A DNA stretch of 64,000 nt from positions 2,356,001 to 2,420,000 of the forward strand of contig CP087563.1 of the NCBI GenBank assembly GCA_020974905.1. The letters run 5' to 3'. The position numbers and the translations under genes were made by a program. Of this stretch, positions 54,818 to 63,622 are shown piece after piece (within the stretch, counting starts at the first letter, position 1; every line of letters starts with the position of its first letter). Under the pieces are notes generated by a model. It was not told the DNA's origin and did not search any database. It saw only the letters and a program-made list of their open reading frames with translations. The stretch comes from Planctomycetes bacterium syqfu (GTDB lineage: Bacteria; Planctomycetota; Phycisphaerae; Phycisphaerales; Phycisphaeraceae).

Positions 54818-55609
54818 TTACCCCACAGCGTCGGCATGAACCGGATCCAGGAAACGAACAAAACCACGCGAATCACCGGTCATCACCCACAGGTAATACA
54901 TCGTGTAACCCGGCGCGTTGACGACGGGATGATAGCCTTCGGGGATAGCAATGGTGTCATTGTTTTGCACCACGTAACGCGCATCGGTACTGCGATCATC
55001 GGTGTAGACCTGCTGCATGCCGTAGCCGTGTTGCGGGTTGAATCGGAAGAAGTAAATCTCCTGCATATTCAACTCTTCAGGCGGGTTGTCAAAATCATGA
55101 CGGTGCGGCGGATAGCTTGCCCAATTGCCGGAAGGCACCCAGGCTTCGCCCACGAAAAAATGTCGGGAAGGAAAATCGTCACCGATCATCACCACCGCGT
55201 CACGCCGATGATTGTCGGTTCCAAGCGACATTTGTTTGACCTGGTCAGGTGTCACAACAGATGGTTTCCCCGCCTGATCACAAGGTGAAAGTGCGATGGC
55301 AATTTCGACATCGGTAACGGCAGTGATCTTGCAGGGACAATCCGGGGGAAGGTACACCGTGTATGGCTTGCCGGAAAAGACATCCTCGCGCTGGCCGAGT
55401 TGCCCAAGGTTTTGTGAACCTGCCTGCATCTCACATTGACCGCCGAGGATCACGAGAACCGCTTCGGTATCTTTCGTATGCGTCTCCCAGCTTTGCCCCG
55501 TAGTGAGCTTGAGCAAACCAAAACCGGTGAGGTCCATATTTTTTTGGCCGATTTCCAAAATCGAGTTGTATCCGTTTTCGGCCGGACATTGAATCAAGTG
55601 ATTCAGCAT
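54818..55609 (-). CDS. iolB: IolB-type 5-deoxy-glucuronate isomerase
   Basis: 263 residues from the ATG at 55609, which has AAAGG eight bases upstream; a longer frame to 55645 is less likely. It is a bicupin: GNWASYPPHRHDFDNPPEEL supplies the H-x-H and Glu metal ligands, and QVYTDDRSTDARYVVQNNDT with IPEGYHPVVNAPGYTMYYLW matches IolB closely. IolB converts 5-deoxy-glucuronate to 5-dehydro-2-deoxy-gluconate in inositol catabolism. No iolD, iolE or iolG homologue is seen in this operon, so it may act on a related uronate. Confidence 0.88.
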   Translation of the reverse strand: MLNHLIQCPAENGYNSILEIGQKNMDLTGFGLLKLTTGQSWETHTKDTEAVLVILGGQCEMQAGSQNLGQLGQREDVFSGKPYTVYLPPDCPCKITAVTDVEIAIALSPCDQAGKPSVVTPDQVKQMSLGTDNHRRDAVVMIGDDFPSRHFFVGEAWVPSGNWASYPPHRHDFDNPPEELNMQEIYFFRFNPQHGYGMQQVYTDDRSTDARYVVQNNDTIAIPEGYHPVVNAPGYTMYYLWVMTGDSRGFVRFLDPVHADAVG

Positions 55610-55626
55610 GGCAATACCTTTGCCTT

Positions 55627-56559
55627 TCATTGAAGAACTGTCCAATCAATGGATTTAATTTTGTCGAGTGTTTGCTGATGGGTCGGAATGGCGGTCCGTC
55701 CGCCAAGTTGCGTGCACTTGATAGCAGCAACCACGCTGGCGTACCGCATGCAATCAAGCATTGATGGTGGTTGGTCCCGGGCTTGCAGATAACGCGCAGC
55801 CAGCGCCCCGTGATAAACATCTCCCGCGCCGGTGGTATCCACAACAGCCACAGGAACACAGGGCACGTGATAGGTCTGTTGCCCATCAAAACCCAGGCTG
55901 CCCCCGGAACCGAGGGTAACCCCCGTCCAGTCTGGACCCTGCTTGTGTAAATGCTCAATGGCCTGTTGTGGATTTTTCTGACCGGTATATCGCTGAGCAA
56001 AATCCTGTGACGCAAAGACAACATCACTTAAGGCGATCAACTGGTCAATGCGATCAATCAAGGTTCCTGCGTCAAGAAAAACCGGGATGCCATGTTGCTT
56101 TGCAATGTTCGCAACAGTCAAAGCGGCATCCATTTGATGACCATCACAATGAATGGCCGAGGCACACTTTACCCAATCCGGATTGACTTCTTCGGGGTGA
56201 ATCGGCTCTGCCGTACCTGCATACCAGGGAATGGAGCGTTGTCCCGTCTGTTCATCGACCAGGCAGATCGCTGCAGCAGATTGGGTGTTCGTACGTTGAA
56301 ACAGACAATCGATATTCACCTGTTCGTCTTCAAACGCGTCAAGAATCAATCGCCCGATGGCATCGTCTCCGACCGTTCCCATGAAAGAAGCTTTGCATCC
56401 CAGACGCACCGCCGTCACAATCGCCGTGGCAGCTGGCCCGCCGCCCTGCATCAGCATGTGATCGGCACGGACTTTCTGATCCATGGCCATCGGCGGCATC
56501 ACGCACAGCGTATCCATGCTGCAATAACCGATTCCCAGAATGTGCCCCTGCGTTGACAT
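55627..56559 (-). CDS. PfkB-family sugar kinase, YihV-like
   Basis: 310 residues. The N-terminal GIGYCSMDTLCVMP and MLMQGGGPAATAIVTAVRLG, and VDTTGAGDVYHGALAARYL with the catalytic Asp, define a PfkB kinase. The C-terminal AIKCTQLGGRTAIPTHQQT resembles E. coli sulfofructose kinase YihV as I remember it (ALKCTRPGGRAGIP). The region corresponding to the YihV sulfonate-binding Arg appears to be Gly here, so sulfofructose is not assured. IolC (5-dehydro-2-deoxygluconokinase) also belongs to this superfamily. It is the first gene of the operon, divergent from a DeoR-type regulator, the same arrangement as yihV/yihW. Confidence 0.85.
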   Translation of the reverse strand: MSTQGHILGIGYCSMDTLCVMPPMAMDQKVRADHMLMQGGGPAATAIVTAVRLGCKASFMGTVGDDAIGRLILDAFEDEQVNIDCLFQRTNTQSAAAICLVDEQTGQRSIPWYAGTAEPIHPEEVNPDWVKCASAIHCDGHQMDAALTVANIAKQHGIPVFLDAGTLIDRIDQLIALSDVVFASQDFAQRYTGQKNPQQAIEHLHKQGPDWTGVTLGSGGSLGFDGQQTYHVPCVPVAVVDTTGAGDVYHGALAARYLQARDQPPSMLDCMRYASVVAAIKCTQLGGRTAIPTHQQTLDKIKSIDWTVLQ

Positions 56560-56712
56560 GACGATCTATAAGCTCCATATCCATCATAAACAAAAACTAT
56601 TTTTTCAGAATATTAAAAAAAATGACTCAACTGAAAAATCTGAATCATCCCTTTCAATTCCGGCTTGTTGATGCAATAATAGACCATTGCAGCAACTTGT
56701 CAATGTTATCTA

Positions 56713-56741
56713 TTGATATTTTTTGTTATTTTATGTAATAT
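56713..56741 (+). promoter_or_regulatory. Sigma70-like promoter of the DeoR-type gene
   Basis: TTGATA (56713-56718), 17-bp spacer, TAATAT (56736-56741), with a start near 56748 and a ~29-nt leader ending in CAGGAA before the ATG at 56777. The region 56560-56776 is AT-rich and shared with the divergent PfkB-headed operon, so repressor sites probably lie here. Confidence 0.5.
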
Positions 56742-56776
56742 TTATCACAAGTTCATTTTGCCCAGGAATCACGCCG

Positions 56777-57556
56777 ATGGCCAAACCCAGCCAAGTCCGA
56801 CAAAAAGAAATCCTCGACCTGCTCCAGGACACGCATCATTGCACGATCACGCAACTTTGCGATCACTTTTCGGTTTCCATTCCCACCGTGCATCGTGATA
56901 TCGATGAACTGGTCTCAAACGGCAAGGCCGAAAAAATCCACGGCGGTGTCCAGTATCTCCCCGTTCACGAGAATGAAAATTCAGGCAATGCCAGCTTCCA
57001 GGTACGTGTCAATCGACATAAACAAGCCAAGCGAGAAATCGCCCACAAAGCCCTGAGCCTGATCGAAGAAGACGATGTGATATTTCTCGACTCCTCTACC
57101 ACAGTCTTATATTTGGCACGGGAGTTGGCTAACTCCAAGATCGGACGCGTCACCGTGATCACCAACTCATGCAGCATCGCCAACGAGTTTCATACCTTCC
57201 CCCAACACATGACCCTCATCAGTATCGGCGGAGCCTACAACGCCCAACTCCATTCATTTCTGGGCAGCATCACACGCCAGACGCTTGATCAGTTCCCCAT
57301 CACCAAAGCCTTTGTCTCCGCCGTTGGTGTTTCAGAAAATGGACTCCATACGTTTCATGAACCCCACGCAGAGTTTCTCAAGCATCTGCTTGGACGATCC
57401 AAGCACAATGTCCTGCTTGCAGATGCATCAAAATTCAATCGACAGGCTGTCTTTCAAATCTGCGACCTGGAGCAAATCAACACCATGATCAGTGATCGGA
57501 AAATACCCAAAGACGCAGCCAAACTACTCAAGAAGGTAAAAGCAGCAATTTTATAA
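56777..57556 (+). CDS. DeoR/GlpR-family transcriptional regulator
   Basis: 259 residues from the ATG at 56777, with CAGGAA eight bases upstream; longer frames to 56723 lack a site. The HTH is VRQKEILDLLQDTHHCTITQ with LCDHFSVSIPTVHRDIDELV; the sensor contains VIFLDSSTTVLYLARELANS and LISIGGAYNAQLHSFLG. It is divergent from the PfkB/IolB/aldolase/isomerase/GH4 operon and likely represses it, with a sugar phosphate as inducer. DeoR-type YihW has the same position relative to yihV in E. coli. Confidence 0.9.
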   Translation: MAKPSQVRQKEILDLLQDTHHCTITQLCDHFSVSIPTVHRDIDELVSNGKAEKIHGGVQYLPVHENENSGNASFQVRVNRHKQAKREIAHKALSLIEEDDVIFLDSSTTVLYLARELANSKIGRVTVITNSCSIANEFHTFPQHMTLISIGGAYNAQLHSFLGSITRQTLDQFPITKAFVSAVGVSENGLHTFHEPHAEFLKHLLGRSKHNVLLADASKFNRQAVFQICDLEQINTMISDRKIPKDAAKLLKKVKAAIL

Positions 57557-57593
57557 ACCGATGCGAAATTGACTTTGTATTGCTGCACCACAA

Positions 57594-57693
57594 TCATAGA
57601 ACACGCCCCACCCAATCCGGCAACGCATTGACCTCGCCATTGAGGTCCAGCAAGGCGGGATCGGTGTAGAAGTTGTTGGTGAGTTCAATCCGA
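57594..57693 (-). pseudogene. Possible C-terminal stub of a tyrosine recombinase
   Basis: The reverse strand reads RIELTNNFYTDPALLDLNGE then VNALPDWVGRVL and stops. It resembles the tail of planctomycete tyrosine recombinases (IRLT-x3-YTDP-x-LLD-x2-GA-x2-LP). No catalytic residues are present. Tentative. Confidence 0.35.
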
Positions 57694-57707
57694 GGGTGCC
57701 GAGGGAG

Positions 57708-58261
57708 CAAGCATATTCAATCTATGTTGTAAGTCTTTGTTTTCTGATGTTCCAGCAGGTGAGGATCGTGATTTTTGCAACGCCTCACATCTAGACACGG
57801 CGGGGGCGACGCACCCAGTTGAGTAAGGGACACATGCCACATCCCAAATTGCCAATCTGAGCAAAACTCTGCTCAATACTGATGCGACAAGCATACAGTG
57901 GACGGCCAAAGATGCTGCCACCTTCAAGCTGATCAATCGATCGCAAACGCGCGGGGTGATGTGGATGATGACGCAAACCGCGGCCCGGTTTTTGGCGACG
58001 AAAAATCAGTTGCAACCCCTCCTCAAATGCAATGCCATAGAGCGCGTTGCTGTCGCAAAGACTATCACCCAGCAGGTAACCTTCGCCACACATTGCCTTG
58101 ACATTGGTGAGTAATTGTTTGGCCACCGTCGCTTCGCCCTGGTTCATTGGCCCGATTTGCCAACGATCCACCGATGCACCTTCGTCAATCGCAAAGAGCT
58201 TGTATCCCTTGTCAAAATCGTTAGCGGCGCGACCGCGCTTGGCATCGAGACATTTGATCAA
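57708..58261 (-). pseudogene. Fragment of a DDE transposase
   Basis: The reverse strand reads KCLDAKRGRAANDFDKGYKL, IGPMNQGEATVAKQLL, GYLLGDSLCDSNALYGIAFE, and ends ISIEQSFAQIGNLGCGMCPL with NWVRRPRRV, a DDE domain of IS4/IS5-superfamily type. It breaks near 57793 by a stop, and the N-terminus is replaced at about 58262 by an oppositely oriented integrase-core fragment. Dead. Confidence 0.75.
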
Positions 58262-58720
58262 TTGATTACTGCCACAACCAAGAAGTATGGTGTACCTGCT
58301 CATCTGATTACTGACCATGGCGTCCAATTCCGCAACAGATCCAAATTGGGTTTGAAATCGTTAAGCATCAAACATGTGTGAGGCCAAGTTCGCACACCCT
58401 GTTTCAATGTAAAGGTTTAACGCCTCTTCAAAACACTGCTTCTGTGGCAACAATCAGCATTGTGGCCAACGACATCGTGCGGCATTCAACAACGCTTAAA
58501 TCAGTACCAAGCTTGGTGCAACACCCAACGTCCCAACCAAGCACTCAATGGCATGACACCTGAGGAAGCCTGGTATGCCAATAAGCCATCTGAACCAATC
58601 CCGATCAGAGCTGCAGATTGTCCTTGCAGTACTACCAATATCCGTGTTTAACGCAGCCGCTTCGGCAGCGATGCCAACCTGCCAGTGATCAAAATCACTG
58701 TGCACCGGCTTGCAGCGTAA
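58262..58720 (+). pseudogene. rve-type (IS3/IS481-like) transposase remnant, copy 2
   Basis: KKYGVPAHLITDHGVQFRNR followed by LSIKHV is an integrase-core segment with the middle Asp. After frameshifts, QRLNQYQAWCNTQRPNQALN and GMTPEEAWYANKPSEPIPIR continue the C-terminus, matching copy 1 at 42.2-42.4 kb. Homology to copy 1 extends past the stop to about 58880 in non-coding sequence, marking the right end of the same element family. Copy 2 lacks the ~175-bp insertion. Confidence 0.75.
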
Positions 58721-58886
58721 AACCCGACTAAAATCCACATATTTACTAAGGCACGTATGGAGATGTGCATGCTGCCGCATGCGCGTTACCTGTTTATTGA
58801 AGAGAATTAAGCGGAATCAGACGTTTTAAAGATCAGGAAAACACGTCAAACTAGCGCAACAGTTCGCTGCGCCGCTACACCCCACT

Positions 58887-61130
58887 TCAATACACGCGGA
58901 CTTCGTAGATGCTTGCACTGGGACTTCCATTGGTATTCTGTATCTCAATGCGCAATCGATCAGTCAGTGTGGTCGGGAAATCCAGTTGCCGTTGTCGATG
59001 ATAGTTGCTGCTCATCGTTGCCAGTTGCTTATCCTGTCCGTCGACAATTCGTAGATTGCATACACAGGTCGGTGCTTGATAAAACGTCCCAACATAACGT
59101 GCAGACGTCCCCAGATTGGTATCAAAAGTAAATTCGACTCTGCTTATCGCGACAGGTTTGGGCCAGCGCAATTCAATCCATTGTGGCATGCTCTGAGCCG
59201 GATCACTTTGCCAGAGATTCGACCAGCATTCAGGGCGCGTCACACCGCTGACAACGTTTTCAGCCGCATAGAAATCTGGATCCGGGCTGACGGCGATCGC
59301 CATGCTGCGCCAAGGTTCAAAAGGCTGCGGCGCAAACCACCAGCGATCATCCGTCAAGATCGCTGCCGGTAACCCCACGGTCATTTGCTGCGAAAAACAC
59401 CATGTGATCCCGGCATTGACAGGTCGAACCATCAGCCAGTACAACCCCCGGGAAACTGGTTTATTTTCTGGCATTTCCCACGTCACCCATCCCTGGTGTC
59501 CTGCGGGAACCTGTGTTGAGAAGACGAAGTGAGCTTTGGAAAAATCTTGCGGTAAAGCCGCTAGATCCCAGATTTCCTTAGCGTCTACCAATGCAGCCTG
59601 AACATCCACTGGCTTGTTATGCTCATTGGTTAACCATGCACGCACATGCTTTACCCCTTTGTCACCCACGGGGATCAACTGAGCGAGTGGTTTATCCAAC
59701 GCCAAACCATTGGCATCCACCTGTACCTTTAAAGGTGCACAACTCGACGCGGTGACCGTTGCCTGCCGCGCCAAGTCATCAGGATCCTGATTCGTGATGT
59801 GCGGGATATAAACATCATGGCGTAAGAGTGTCTGCTGAATCTGAGTAATATGTTTGGTTAGTGTTTGAGTCGAAGGTTTGTTGGTATGACAGATACTTGC
59901 TGCTGCGGTACCTGCTGCCTGGCCGAGGACTGCCAATGTTTTCATCACACGCAACGTATTAAACGCCAGACGAGAAGCACTGAGTATACGACCAGCCAGC
60001 ATCAGGTTTTCCACCTTGGCTGTGGTCATGCATGATAGCGGCACACTGTATGGTGACAAAAAGTACAGACGGTGATTGACCCCATCAAATGAGGGTTTTT
60101 TACTGGTATCGGTAATACCTTCTTTGGTGTGATCATCAATTTCCCAACCGCCGTAGCCTACGCGATCTTTAAACAGACGTCGAGCCTGTACATCGTTTTG
60201 TGTGAGCACAGTATCCCCGATAAAGCGACGGCTCTCACGTTTGCCGGTGACCATGCCGACCCAATCCAAAGCGTAATTGGCGGCTTTCTCCTTTTGATCA
60301 CAGTGATTTTTAATATGATCCCAAACACCAAGTACATGAGATAGAATCACGTCGCGTAAAGTTTCATTTTCATCAATGGTATTGTAGGGAAAGCCCACTT
60401 CAATCCACCAGTACCCCGAACCGATGTGGCCGTGATGCCGACGGTTTAGCGACGCTTCGGTGGGGTAACGCACTGCCCAGTCCGGGGGTGTGAAGGGCGC
60501 GGGCTTGCCGGTATCGATGGCACGAAAATGCAATGAACTACCCAGTGAATGTTGCCATTCTTTGGGCGGTGCCATTGATTCACCATATTCACTTGAAGCT
60601 TCCTGGCCAATGCGAAACGGCACACCGGCCGCCATTGCCACCACACCATCACCCGAAGCATCGATGAACATTTTGCCCACGATTTCCCATCGGATTTCAC
60701 TACCAAGCTGATCGCCAAAGACACTGACGATTCGCCCATCGTTCATCTTGACATCTGTCACGTGGGTATTGAAAAACGGGACCAGATTCTTTTCCCGAAC
60801 AACAGCGTCATACTGCACCATATCCCAAACGGCATTGGCATTGCCCGTGTCATGGCACAGATGATTGCGAGCCCGATCTTCAGTGATTAGTTCATGAATA
60901 ATCCCCGTCTCACGTGCAAAGGGATTATGCAAAGACGCACCGGCGGGTGGCACACGGATTTCACTGGAACTGTTGCCACCCAACACGGGACGGTTATGTA
61001 CCAATGCCACCAGTGCCCCTTCTCGGGCAGCTGCCAGTGCGGCACATAAACCTGCCAACCCACCACCAACGATGACAACATCAAAACACTCAGATTGTCT
61101 GTGACGTGAAATGGATTGCTTCTGCGTCAT
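58887..61130 (-). CDS. FAD-dependent oxidoreductase with C-terminal beta-sandwich
   Basis: 747 residues from the ATG at 61130, with AAGGAA ten bases upstream. FDVVIVGGGLAGLCAALAAA is the FAD Rossmann motif, followed by VHNRPVLGGNSSSEIRVPPA, diagnostic of the FAD_oxidored (PF12831) group; MFIDASGDGVVAMAAGV and NLMLAGRILSASRLAFNTLR complete the flavoprotein to about residue 430. The last ~150 residues (FYAAENVVSGVTRPECWSNL, RLRIEIQNTNGSPSASIYEV) look like a discoidin/F5-8C-type carbohydrate-binding sandwich. No signal peptide. It may oxidise a sugar or glycoside. Divergent from a PocR-AraC gene with 128 bp between starts. Confidence 0.82.
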   Translation of the reverse strand: MTQKQSISRHRQSECFDVVIVGGGLAGLCAALAAAREGALVALVHNRPVLGGNSSSEIRVPPAGASLHNPFARETGIIHELITEDRARNHLCHDTGNANAVWDMVQYDAVVREKNLVPFFNTHVTDVKMNDGRIVSVFGDQLGSEIRWEIVGKMFIDASGDGVVAMAAGVPFRIGQEASSEYGESMAPPKEWQHSLGSSLHFRAIDTGKPAPFTPPDWAVRYPTEASLNRRHHGHIGSGYWWIEVGFPYNTIDENETLRDVILSHVLGVWDHIKNHCDQKEKAANYALDWVGMVTGKRESRRFIGDTVLTQNDVQARRLFKDRVGYGGWEIDDHTKEGITDTSKKPSFDGVNHRLYFLSPYSVPLSCMTTAKVENLMLAGRILSASRLAFNTLRVMKTLAVLGQAAGTAAASICHTNKPSTQTLTKHITQIQQTLLRHDVYIPHITNQDPDDLARQATVTASSCAPLKVQVDANGLALDKPLAQLIPVGDKGVKHVRAWLTNEHNKPVDVQAALVDAKEIWDLAALPQDFSKAHFVFSTQVPAGHQGWVTWEMPENKPVSRGLYWLMVRPVNAGITWCFSQQMTVGLPAAILTDDRWWFAPQPFEPWRSMAIAVSPDPDFYAAENVVSGVTRPECWSNLWQSDPAQSMPQWIELRWPKPVAISRVEFTFDTNLGTSARYVGTFYQAPTCVCNLRIVDGQDKQLATMSSNYHRQRQLDFPTTLTDRLRIEIQNTNGSPSASIYEVRVY

Positions 61131-61258
61131 GTGAACAGATTCCTTTATTAACTCATTCATGAACAGAAATCTTAACCAGACACCCAAAATCAACAATGAT
61201 CTATTTCATCGACATCATTGATGTTTTATGATATACCCATCCACCGAGAGGAATACAC

Positions 61259-62269
61259 ATGGCAGATCAATCCGCTGATAACCGCAGGACGTTAGAACGT
61301 TTCCTGGATGAACTGGCACGCATCACCGGTTTACGCGTCTGCCTGTATGACATGAGTGTCTTTGCAGCAGACCGCACGCAGGTTCTGGCATCCAATGCGC
61401 TTCGCCATCACCGGTGCAGTCTGTGCAGTCTGATGAAAACCAGAGAGGATGCACTGGATCGCTGTGTTGCCCATGATCGCATGCGGGCCCGTCGTGCATG
61501 GGACAAAGGCAAACCGATCATCGACACCTGTCATGCTGGCGTCACCGACTTAATCACACCGATCACCATTGCCGGCCAGACACCGGGCGTCTTATTCCTT
61601 GGGCAAACGGTCACCATCCCCCAAGCCCAACTTGAAACCAAACTCAAAAAACTCGCACAACAATTTGGCTTCACCCAACGTCAACTCGATCAAGCCAAAC
61701 GCAAAATGTCCCAACGCACCCGTAAGGACATTGGCTCGCATCGCGCGTTATTGGCAATGATCACACAATTCGTCGTCCAGCAGGAACGCATCCGCCAACT
61801 TGAATTGGAACTGACTAAATGGCGACCGGATCGCACAAAGTCACTCACGCCTCGCCAGGCTATTGAGCAAGGCAAGATACCCACCCCGTTGGTTGACCGC
61901 CTGATCCAATCTTCAAACTGCGAAATTCAAAGTCCGGTCCATCGCTGTCTGCTGTTAATCAAACAGTGTTATTACAAGGGAATCACCCTTGAGGATGCTG
62001 CGCAGACACTACACATCAGCAGTTCCCACTTAAGCCGTCTGTTTTCTCAAACCACCGGCATCAGCTTTCGTAGTTGTCTCCTTGAAACTCGTTTGAATGC
62101 GGGATTGAATTTGGTTCGACGTTTTCACATCAGTATCACACAAGCAACCGAATTGTTGGGTTATCGTGATCCGAGTATTTACCTGAGATCATTCAAACGC
62201 AAAACCGGGATGACCCCCGGACAATTCCAGCGTAAGCATCCACATGATTCAGCATATTTTGAGTCGTAA
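61259..62269 (+). CDS. AraC-family regulator with PocR-type sensory domain
   Basis: 336 residues; GAGAGGA lies seven bases before the ATG. The N-terminal domain has C53 and C56 (RCSLCS), C69, and C91 in DTCHAGVTDLITPI, then GVLFLGQTV, the PocR pattern; the four cysteines could bind a metal. A coiled segment near 170-185 (VQQERIRQLELEL) leads to an AraC domain at ~235-330 with ITLEDAAQTLHISSSHLSRL and ITQATELLGYRDPSIYLRSF. PocR domains sense small hydrocarbon-derived ligands in known cases. It probably activates the divergent oxidoreductase gene. Confidence 0.9.
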   Translation: MADQSADNRRTLERFLDELARITGLRVCLYDMSVFAADRTQVLASNALRHHRCSLCSLMKTREDALDRCVAHDRMRARRAWDKGKPIIDTCHAGVTDLITPITIAGQTPGVLFLGQTVTIPQAQLETKLKKLAQQFGFTQRQLDQAKRKMSQRTRKDIGSHRALLAMITQFVVQQERIRQLELELTKWRPDRTKSLTPRQAIEQGKIPTPLVDRLIQSSNCEIQSPVHRCLLLIKQCYYKGITLEDAAQTLHISSSHLSRLFSQTTGISFRSCLLETRLNAGLNLVRRFHISITQATELLGYRDPSIYLRSFKRKTGMTPGQFQRKHPHDSAYFES

Positions 62270-62315
62270 AATCTCAATCGCTTCATGGAGCAACAGTCGT
62301 TGCATAGATACCAAG

Positions 62316-63500
62316 TCAAACAGACAGGCGTCCATACCGTTTGCGTGTCATTTGTCGGTACTGGATTGGTGAACAGCCAAAGGCTTTGCCAAAGTGTGTG
62401 ATGAAATGTTCGGCATATTCATAGCCGCATCGTATCGCAATCGCATTGACCGTCAGTTGTGTATCCAATAGCAGACTTCTGGCAGTTTCCAGGCGCATGC
62501 GACGAATCTCCTGAGCCGGTGTCCGTCCAACAACGCGCCTGAACCGACGTTCAAAGGTTCGGCGTGAAATATCTAATTGTTCCAACACATCTTCGACCTG
62601 TATGGGGCGATGGGTGTTATGCCAGATAAACTGAAGTGCTTTGGAGATCACTTCATCTTCCACCGCCAACAGATCGGTCGACTGACGGCTGACAATGCCA
62701 ACAGGATTGAGCATGTAAATATCAGGTTTGACAGGTTGTCCCGATTGCATCGCCTGATCCAGTAAACAAGCTGCCTTGTAACCAATCCGATGCCCCCCCA
62801 ACTCAATACTGGACATGGGTGGCACCATCAGATTGCAGATTAAATCATCGTTATCCACGCCCAGAACAGCCACATCCTCAGGGATACGCAGCCCGGCCAT
62901 CTGACAAGCTTCAATGGCAAGTCGCCCCAAATCATCACTCCAGGCCAACAGTGCAAAAGGACGAGGTGCCTGAGCAACCCATTGCACAATGGCCTGCTGG
63001 CTATGCCCAGCCTGACTGGTGGATTGAACGCGGTTGTCGATTTCCAGCGATAAACAGTCGCCACCGCCACCCTGCTCAACATACCGGGTAAAAAATGCCA
63101 GACGTTCGCGACAGTAAGCCTGGTTGCGCAGCCCGAGAAATCCGAAGTGTTTGAAACCGCGTTGTAAAAAATGATCGGCTGCCAGTCTTGCGATTTTGCT
63201 TGAATCGATCAGTACCGTCGCAAGGACTGATGCATCCATGTATGCGGAAGAGATACTGACAATCGGCACATTGAAAGACTGGTATTGCTTTAATTGTTGA
63301 CGGTTGGCAACCCGCGCGATGATGCCGTTACCTTGCCAATTTTGTGGAATCGCGTGGGCTTCAGCGGTTCCCCACTGTTCAAAGCACAAGCGCCATGTGC
63401 CGTGTTCCTGACAGTACTCCCCCACCCCGCTGATAATGCTCCGTCCCCAACTGCTGGCAGTGTCAAAAAGCAACGCGACCTGAGGTAAATCATGGGACAT
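62316..63500 (-). CDS. XylR-type transcriptional regulator
   Basis: 394 residues from the ATG at 63500, where the sensor begins (MSHDLPQVALLFDTASSWGR); the open frame continues upstream into the tail of the preceding gene and is not used. The sensor is LacI-like with PEDVAVLGVDNDDLICNLMV; the AraC domain spans ~285-390 with QVEDVLEQLDISRRTFERRF and VNAIAIRCGYEYAEHFITHF. It lies 122 bp after the glycosidase gene at 63623-64000 on the same strand and likely regulates it. Confidence 0.9.
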   Translation of the reverse strand: MSHDLPQVALLFDTASSWGRSIISGVGEYCQEHGTWRLCFEQWGTAEAHAIPQNWQGNGIIARVANRQQLKQYQSFNVPIVSISSAYMDASVLATVLIDSSKIARLAADHFLQRGFKHFGFLGLRNQAYCRERLAFFTRYVEQGGGGDCLSLEIDNRVQSTSQAGHSQQAIVQWVAQAPRPFALLAWSDDLGRLAIEACQMAGLRIPEDVAVLGVDNDDLICNLMVPPMSSIELGGHRIGYKAACLLDQAMQSGQPVKPDIYMLNPVGIVSRQSTDLLAVEDEVISKALQFIWHNTHRPIQVEDVLEQLDISRRTFERRFRRVVGRTPAQEIRRMRLETARSLLLDTQLTVNAIAIRCGYEYAEHFITHFGKAFGCSPIQYRQMTRKRYGRLSV

Positions 63501-63622
63501 GTGTGGCGCCTGAGAAGAATCACGATAATTGATCGTGACAGCATACCATCTCGTCATCCAGTTGGCGTAGACAGTCAAACAGAATCGGTACTGAAAACCA
63601 TCTGACTCAATATATCCCGCCA

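Noticed and set aside
57791-58327. 178-codon reverse frame as an intact gene
   Set aside because: It is a transposase middle and C-terminal fragment whose first ~20 codons are antisense to an unrelated integrase-core remnant.
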